Positions 57,701 to 64,000 of a stretch of DNA of 64,000 nucleotides are shown one piece after another. The notes beneath the pieces were generated by a model. The model did no database searches. It saw only the letters and a program-made list of their open reading frames with translations, and was not told the DNA's origin. The stretch is from Linnemannia schmuckeri (taxonomy: Eukaryota; Mortierellomycota; Mortierellomycetes; Mortierellales; Mortierellaceae). Positions within the stretch are counted from its first letter, which is position 1, and each line of letters opens with the position of its first letter. The stretch is taken from the NCBI GenBank assembly GCA_029449235.1, contig JANATG010000007.1, positions 682,001 through 746,000 of the forward strand, in the 5' to 3' direction. The position numbers were made by a program, and so were the translations under genes.

Positions 57701-59969
57701 CCGAAAAAAAAAAAAAAAAAAAAAAAAATAAGAAAAAAGAGAGAGAAAAGATACTTACCCTTGAGACGCGGACAAGTTGGAAGGTCGACAAGTATCGAAA
57801 GATATGGATCTTGATCTCTCGCGGGAGTCCATCCATTGTCGCTTTCCATGGCTGCATCTGCTGTTGTTGCTGCAGTCGACGACGTTCCTCTTTGGAAGAT
57901 CGATAGAATCCTCTCGCGACCCCTTTGCCCTTATTACGATTGAATTCTGCAAGGGATGCAAACTGCTCCGGGACCGTCGCCGTGGGCAAAGACGACTTGC
58001 GATGGTGTTGTTGACTCCTGGAGGGAGATGCCCATGTGATCGAGTTTGAAGGCGAGTGGAAGGCAGACGACGAAGCCGAAGATGAGGACCCATCTGGGGA
58101 GGATATGATGTCTTGGTTATTGTTGTTGCGACGACTGCTAAACTTCATACGGGAGGGAGATCCTGGACCAGAGGATGTGGGCGATGGTGAGTCGTCGAGA
58201 AAGGTATCGTTCAAACCTGAATGGAAGGTGGCGCTTGAAGATGCTTCTGTTGCTTCGATTGCTTTGTCGTGGTCGGTGTCGTACTGTTGTTGAAGAGCAA
58301 GGTGATGAAAGAACTGGTGTTGGTGCATAGAATGGAGCTCAGGAAGAAGGCTGCAAGTTTCGCGCGGTAGCGAAAGCGCAGATGATGACGAGGATGATCC
58401 TTGGTTTGTTGTTGACGAACAGTCCTGGTATCCCGAAGACGAGAGGACAGGAAAGTTGGGTTGAGTTGTTCCTGTGTTTGATCCTCCTGCTTCTGTTGTT
58501 GATGATGATGATAATAATACCCCAGCTGTAGCAGAAAAGTGTCGAGAGGGGAGTATCGACGATACTGAGGATGTTCCTGAAAAGGCAGCAGCGTCAATGA
58601 CAGATGGGAGAGAGACAGAAGAAAGGAGTACAGGGGCTGTCGTCGTCGTGTGGATGTCCTTGTCCTTGTCGTTATTTAAGGACATTGGAGGTGAGAGAGT
58701 TGTGGTCCAGTCTGCTGAAGCAGGAGCATTGGGATCACTATCCTCCTTGTCTGTCGTCGTCGACAGCATTGACTTATCCGCAAAAGAAGTAGCAGCATTG
58801 GTAATAACTTCAGCAGCGGTGGTGGTAGTGGTGATGGTGATGGTGGAAATAGTAGTCGATGCTTCTTCAGGATGGACGACGACAGGGTCCCGGGCCAGAG
58901 CTGCAGCGAGATCAAGTGATGCGACAGTCGTCGAGTTGGTCCGATACTTCCGCGCAGGTTGAGACGAGGAAGACGAAGACGAAGGAGAAGAGGACGAGGA
59001 GGAGGAAGAAGACTTTGTTGGGCACATGCACACGACTGGCAGGCTAGTGGACGGCAATGATGAAGGGTCTTGTTGTCCTGAGGATATCGTAGTCGGAGAA
59101 TTGGGCGTAATCAAAGAAGAGGACGATGCTGCGGGTGATGTTGGTGTTGCTGTTGTGCGCGGAAGTGGCACGGACTGACAAAACAAACAGGTGGTTCGTC
59201 CAAGGGGAAGATGAATAGGGGTGCATGTCGCTGTCTCCTTGTCTTGTTTTGGACAAGAGGGGTCGTTGTTGTCGTGATTCAGACTGCCGTGACGACAATG
59301 ATGATGACCCTGACTGTCACCACCAGTAGTCTGCTGTTGCTGTTGTTGTTGTTGTTGCTGATGAATGTGATCAGATCCAGGACGATAGAGGTCATGAAGA
59401 CGATCCTCAAAGGATGCAATGGCCTTGTTCCCCTGAAGAGATGGGTATTGTCCTTGTCCGTGTCCTTGTCTTTGTTCTTGTCCGTGTCCTTGAACAGCGT
59501 AAAGGGGGTGCCCCTGACCTTGCTTATGACGAATGTGGGAATACTCCCAATTGCTATTACTGTTGCTGTTGCTGTTGCTGTTGCTGTTACGCCTCATTGA
59601 TCCAGAAACGGAATCCGCCATCTCCTTTCTCCCTTCACTCATCATCTCCAGCACGACATTGTTGCTGTTATAGCTGTTAAAATAGCTGTTGCTACTGCTG
59701 GAGGTGCGAATCCGAGAGGCGGAGGCGGTGAAGCTGCAGCTGACCAACTCGATATTGTTATTGTTATCATTCTCGGCGGTCGAGGTTGCAGAGATAAATG
59801 AACAAGGAGAGGAGTTGACCGAGGACGAGAGGAGGTCGGATATCCGCTGTGGACTGGAGAAGGAATTGCTGTCGTTGTTGCCACTACCAGTGCCAGAGTG
59901 TGTGTTGGTATTGATGTTGCTGGGTCGGATCGGTCTTGACCCCGTTGTCTGGAATGATGAGCTGTCCAT
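54788..59969 (-). CDS. Very large F-box/leucine-rich repeat protein (Grr1/FBXL-like)
   Basis: Three exons (59969-57759, 57621-57476, 57311-54788) close to 1626 residues. F-box/LRR proteins are substrate receptors of SCF ubiquitin ligases. The first 710 residues are disordered, rich in Ser, Thr, Asn and Gln. The F-box spans the first junction: DGLPREIKIHIFRYLSTFQ, then LVRVSRVSRSWRSIAMDGSLW. The second junction leads into cysteine-containing LRRs (CPNVERLDLTGCRSVSSKSI and similar, about 786-950). A Glu/Asp-rich block (about 970-1030) interrupts the LRRs, which resume (LRRLELSGCENFTDEGL, LERLSLSYCENVTDQGI). After a 250-residue charged or Ser-rich segment one more LRR-like unit (LQIFDCRNITLEGVEAAQL) appears. 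The tail is Gly/Ser/His-rich. The length is two to three times that of typical Grr1-like proteins. The start ATG is the first in a frame with good codon bias. Confidence 0.85.
57326..57342. repeat. Poly-G run (17), poly-C in the F-box gene's second intron
   Basis: On the gene's sense strand it is a poly-C block about 15 nt before the acceptor TTATTAG, so it forms part of the polypyrimidine tract. Confidence 0.9.
57704..57728. repeat. Poly-A run (25), poly-T in the F-box gene's first intron
   Basis: A sense-strand T-run inside the intron between 57622 and 57758, similar in placement to the T-run in DPB2 intron 2. Confidence 0.9.
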
Positions 59970-62344
59970 GGCTCTTGGTGAGTGGCAAGGAGGTTGAAAG
60001 AGAGATTTTGAGAAAGGGGGTAGATTCCAGTTGTGGCTCGTGTTGTTCAGATACTATGGTGTTGATATGAATATAAGGAGATGTATGGTATGCATGACCC
60101 GATTGTTAGAAGACCATAAGGACAGACAAAACAATAAGGCACGTTGTACAAGAAATGAAGCAGGGTAAATGATGGTTTTCTGGGATGAGGAAGAGGAGGG
60201 GGATGATCATGCCACCTCGCTACTTTTCTAATTGTTGCTTATTTACCTTCTTTTTTTGTTGCTATTTGCTGTTATTGTTCGCCTTGGGGCGTGATGGTGA
60301 TGGTGATGACAATTGGACAGAAGTAGTCGCAAGAAAAGAGGGAAAAAGAGAGCAGGGGAGGAGAACAAAGAGAGAAGGAAGAAGGACAGAAGGAAAGAAA
60401 ATTAAGAAAAAGAAAATTAAGAAAAAAAAAAAATGAAATTGATCAAGGACGAGGAGGAAGAGAAGAAAGGGCTAATTTAAGAGTGAAAGGGAGGGTCCCC
60501 GATCTGCGGGAAATAGGAATGGAGCGGATGAGATAGGCGTGGATGCGAGCTTGTAAACAAGGGCTTCCATTGGTACAGTACTATACTGTACAAGTACATT
60601 GCACGGGAAAAGAAGAGGAGGAGGAAGGCAATTACGCTCTCCCGCGCACATCCATTTTTCCTCAAAGAGACACATGGGCGGGCAGATTAACAATAATCAA
60701 ACCAAACAAAAGAGTCATTTGCCTGATTGTCTGTCTGTTCTTCCTCTTGCAGCGGGATGGTGACAGAGGACGGAAGGAGTCTAAGGAGGCAAGACACAGG
60801 GAAAGGGGGACCGACCAGGGAGAGAGGCAGTCAGGGGGAGAAAGTAAGGCAATGAGAGGTAAAGTCATAGCCCCAATAGTGTAAAATATTCCGATATCAC
60901 CACATCAGGGCCCTCTTTTTTTTCTTTGACTCTGTCCTTGCTTCATCTCTGTTTGTTCATTTACTCCTATTGCACAGACACTCCTTTCTCCCTGAGACAG
61001 AACATTTAAGAGAGAGTGTGAAATGTGTGGAAGTAAGAAGAAGGGGATAGATGATGGTGTGCTCTTGATGAAAGGGGATGATGGATCAAGAGAAAAGAAC
61101 ATCCCATACAAGGCCAAGTAACTCCTTCACTCTATTTTGTTCAAAGGATAGAAGTAAAAAAGAAAGAGGACAAGGACAGGAAGGGAAAACAAGAAGACAA
61201 AGAGGGGGAAGCACAAGGAAGAGGAGCAAAAGGGGGCAGATACACAGAAAGAAAAGCTATTCATTCAGACGACCGGAAAGGGAGGGAGACGAGGGGAGAG
61301 AATGAAAAGGGGGGCGCACATCGTCAAGCACAACAACAATTCGTCCATCGTGCATTCACTAGTTCCAACCCATCCGCCATACTCCATTCGCCCATCCACA
61401 TTAATATCGAGCAACCTTGTTTATGATGGCATTTCTCACTTCGTTTCTATGGCTCATGCTACTCAACCCTTGTCTGTTCTATCTTCTTCTTCTGCCTCAT
61501 CCCTATCTCCCTGTCCCTCCGTCTCTCCATCCCTGCGTCTCTCTTGTTCTCTTTAACTTTTTTTTCCTGCCTGTCTTGCTCTCATTTCTCTACCTTGACC
61601 AAGTCCACTCTAAGCCAGAATAAAACCGTATCCTACTTTTCCTTCTGTCCTTCAACCTTCTTATCATACCCCTAATGACCCCATGAACAACCATTATCAT
61701 CACAAACGACAGCTGGGTAAAGGTTTATTCTGCACGAGTCCATAACGAATGTCAAAAAAGGAAAGAATAAAGCGAAATGACCAGTCTCGCCCTCCCCTCT
61801 CTTCTTTGCTTACTGCATCTTTTTCTTCCTAGGCGGACTGCGAAATCTACAACACTCAAAATGACACGCGTCTGTTCCACCCTGTCCGCCTCCGCCAAGA
61901 AAATGCACACTGATTTACTTTCTCCATGCGCCTTCGACCATCCTAGCAATCTAATCCTAGCTCTCAATAAACACAATCTTCTTGTAGAGTGACGACACAT
62001 TCTCTAGGAGCTCACCCACCCCCTTCATTTTATTTTGTAACGCGTCTTCGTGAGAGCTATCTTTCTCACTCTCTCCTGCCAAGAAAATACACGCTTTCTG
62101 TGCTCACTAGACACTATAGTCTCCCGAATGGCAACCAACCCTGTATTTTACTTGGCATTCTGTCAGAAATAGACGTGGTGCCAACTCGGCAATGGGAGGT
62201 TCCTATTCTGACGTCCCAAGCAGCGGAGTTCCATAAATACTGAATGCTTTCTTTGCCATTTTCTCAAATCACGCAGCCAATCTACAGATTCATCTTCGTT
62301 CCTTTTACAACCAGCAATCACCAAACAACACACACCTTACGAAA
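59970..62344. other. Divergent intergenic region, 2.4 kb
   Basis: No gene is supported. The left 1.3 kb is purine-rich on the plus strand (5' flank of the minus-strand F-box gene). From 61350 the plus strand becomes C/T-rich. A phrase GCCAAGAAAAT(G/A)CAC occurs twice (about 61897 and 62080), but nothing else aligns around it. Confidence 0.5.
62233..62239 (+). promoter_or_regulatory. TATA-like element of the secreted repeat protein gene
   Basis: ATAAATA about 106 nt before the start codon, followed by a compact A/C-rich leader, unlike the long C/T leaders of the other genes. This would suit a strongly regulated gene. Confidence 0.45.
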
Positions 62345-63592
62345 ATGAAGTTCCATTTCATTTCCCTACTCCTGATAGCCACTACAGCCCTTGCCAGAAC
62401 TGCCGACAGAACCGAACGGCGCACACTCATTGGAGACGAATTCACGTACCGGACTCAAGTCGACAATTTTCACAATAAACAACTCTCTCATATCGATCAC
62501 AACGGCGACTCATCTATTCGCCAGAAGGGTTTACTTTACGATCTGCAGCTCCGTAACTCAGTGGGCTATCTGATGGGAGGTGGCGAGATCAGCATCAAGA
62601 ACGTTAACGATAACTCGAACCACACCCAACCAGGGAACTCTCACAGCAACCCCTATACCACCACGACGACCATTACCAGGATCCATAAGGATCCGTCACC
62701 AGAGGCCGAGCAATGGACCCGGCAGGCTGGGTTCTTTGATCGCCACGTTGCTGACTCCTCTTCTGCCGCCGCCGTCTCGGACATCAAGGATACGAATAAA
62801 CCGAGGCAACTGTTGGGCCGACGTGGGTTGCTGCGGGGTGGGAGTTCGACGACTATCAGCAATGTCAACGACAACTCTCAGCACAGAGAGGCGTTTAACT
62901 CCCACGGCAACCGGTCGAAGAAGATCACTAAAGTCGTTTCTACTATCAGGGATAGCACTGGCGCTCATGGACGATATGGTGGAAATGACGATTGGTTTGA
63001 CAAGCGCGCTGAGAAGAAGAAGGAAGAGATGAGTAAGGACTATATCCAGAGTCACAGTCGACGAGCGTTGTACAAGTTTGACCGTAACAACAAGCCTCAG
63101 CCTCAGTCTCAGGGTCAAGAAGATATCGGGTCCAGTTCGATAGAGAAGCGTGCGATGACGACATTGACAACCACTACAACGGCGGTTGTTGCGTTTGAGG
63201 AGGATAACGTGTCCAAGGAGAAGGTGGATGACATTGTGCGTCGAAATCTTGTCACGATCCAGATCATCACGCAGAACACGAACACGAATACCAACGGACA
63301 CAGCACTGACAGCAGCAGCCACGGTAACAACACCTATCCTGTAAAAGTGATCCATCACGATAACAACGACAAGAAGAAGACCAAGAAGAAGGGCTTTCCT
63401 CATCCTCCTGCTCACCCGGCCTCCAAGAAGAACAAGAAGCCTACCGTCAAGTTCAATCGACTCAAAAGCCACAACAAGAAGTCGGACCAATCGAAGACGT
63501 CCATGCACGCCACTAAATCGAGTAACAACAAGAACAGGAACAAAAGCAGAAAGGCCAGCACACTAGCACCAGCCGAGCGCCAAGCACGCTAA
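62345..63592 (+). CDS. Secreted basic protein with internal repeats and dibasic processing sites
   Basis: A single exon of 415 residues; no family is recognised. It starts with a clear signal peptide (MKFHFISLLLIATTALA). Two repeat units are obvious: ISIKNVNDNSNH...NSHSN...TITRIHKD (about 82-115) and TTISNVNDNSQH...NSHGN...VSTIRDS (about 169-203). A third, weaker unit lies at about 301-338 (VTIQIITQNT...SSSHGNN...VKVIHHD). Dibasic sites occur at about 25, 159, 220, 239, 268 and 299, and four read RRxL (ERRTL, GRRGL, SRRAL, VRRNL). This fits a Kex2-type processed precursor that releases several peptides. The C-terminal 70 residues are very Lys/Asn-rich. There is no transmembrane segment, GPI signal or enzyme motif. 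There are no cysteines that I can see, so it is unlike typical disulfide-rich effectors. The function is unknown. Confidence 0.75.
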   Translation: MKFHFISLLLIATTALARTADRTERRTLIGDEFTYRTQVDNFHNKQLSHIDHNGDSSIRQKGLLYDLQLRNSVGYLMGGGEISIKNVNDNSNHTQPGNSHSNPYTTTTTITRIHKDPSPEAEQWTRQAGFFDRHVADSSSAAAVSDIKDTNKPRQLLGRRGLLRGGSSTTISNVNDNSQHREAFNSHGNRSKKITKVVSTIRDSTGAHGRYGGNDDWFDKRAEKKKEEMSKDYIQSHSRRALYKFDRNNKPQPQSQGQEDIGSSSIEKRAMTTLTTTTTAVVAFEEDNVSKEKVDDIVRRNLVTIQIITQNTNTNTNGHSTDSSSHGNNTYPVKVIHHDNNDKKKTKKKGFPHPPAHPASKKNKKPTVKFNRLKSHNKKSDQSKTSMHATKSSNNKNRNKSRKASTLAPAERQAR

Positions 63593-64000
63593 CAAATAAA
63601 AAGGAGATGCCTTTTAATGCGTCACATGATTTCATATTAGAGTTTCGGAATGATCGAGTGGAGAGGGCGGGGAAACATGGATAGGCCGGGCAAGAAACAT
63701 GAAATACGGTTGGTTGGTTGGTTGTTGAGAAGGGTGTGAGTTGTTTGTGTGGTTGGAAGTTAGTGAATGAGTGAATAAGTAAGAGAAAAGGGATATGTGT
63801 GCAATTGGACAGAAAGAGAAGGGATGTTGTGCTCTTGCTCTTTCTCGTTCTCTTGCATCTCCCCCACCGTCTTCGGACAAAGTTCTCCGAAGTTTTTTTT
63901 TTTTTTTATTTTTTTGCTTATACTACACCCTGGTTCGTCGGACGCCACTTTTTTTCTTTTCAGGTCATTTTCTCCGGACACGGGAAAGTAAGGTCCGCCG
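63593..64000. other. Right-edge flank
   Basis: AAATAAAAAGG just after the stop may serve as polyadenylation signal. The remainder includes GTTGGTTGGTTGGTTG and T-runs, with no gene visible before the window ends. Confidence 0.5.

Noticed and set aside
61752..62000. Frames on both strands around 61777-61992
   Set aside because: Both are under 85 codons without codon bias, introns or recognisable motifs.

Overview
The window reads as nuclear DNA of an early-diverging filamentous fungus, most likely Mucoromycota and probably Mortierella-like. This is inferred from gene style, not from a database match. The genes have short GT-AG introns ending in TAG or CAG, C-rich third codon positions, long low-complexity Ser/Thr/Gln/Asn stretches, and 5' flanks that are strongly C/T-rich on the sense strand. 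No bacterial features, rRNA, tRNA or CRISPR array were seen. I found 15 protein genes and one pseudogene. Most are spliced, and the models were built by matching splice sites and checking that reading phase closes across all exons.

Left third (1-21 kb): the 5' part of an acidic, Gln/His-rich protein runs off the left edge (minus strand). Next comes a seven-exon gene (3955-10038) for an AF4/FMR2 (AFF)-type super elongation complex scaffold. An Alba/Rpp25-like RNase P/MRP subunit and the small kinetochore histone-fold protein CENP-W are transcribed divergently from a 324-bp promoter. A gene-poor stretch follows with an unusual transition-diverged repeat. Then come an alpha-arrestin-like trafficking adaptor and a type II membrane, glycosyltransferase-like protein.

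Middle (21-40 kb): a secreted alpha-carbonic anhydrase (minus) sits beside a decayed tandem copy that has frameshifts, stops and a lost zinc ligand. DNA polymerase epsilon subunit B, a CHY zinc-finger protein (Hot13-like), an FMC1-like ATP synthase assembly factor (minus), a long-chain acyl-CoA synthetase and a protein O-mannosyltransferase (minus) follow.

Right third (40-64 kb): a 3.3-kb gene-poor region carries a 73-bp direct duplication. It is followed by a Puf4-type Pumilio protein with a CCCH finger and a poly-Gln tract, a C2H2 zinc-finger protein, Pho88/SND3, a giant F-box/LRR protein (minus) and a secreted protein with internal repeats and six dibasic sites.

The genes are housekeeping or regulatory and form no operon or cluster. 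The observations most worth following are the fungal AFF protein with an RS domain, the repeat-bearing secreted precursor, the carbonic anhydrase pseudogene with an acidic insert, and several non-canonical splice structures (two GC-AG introns, 12- and 15-nt exons).
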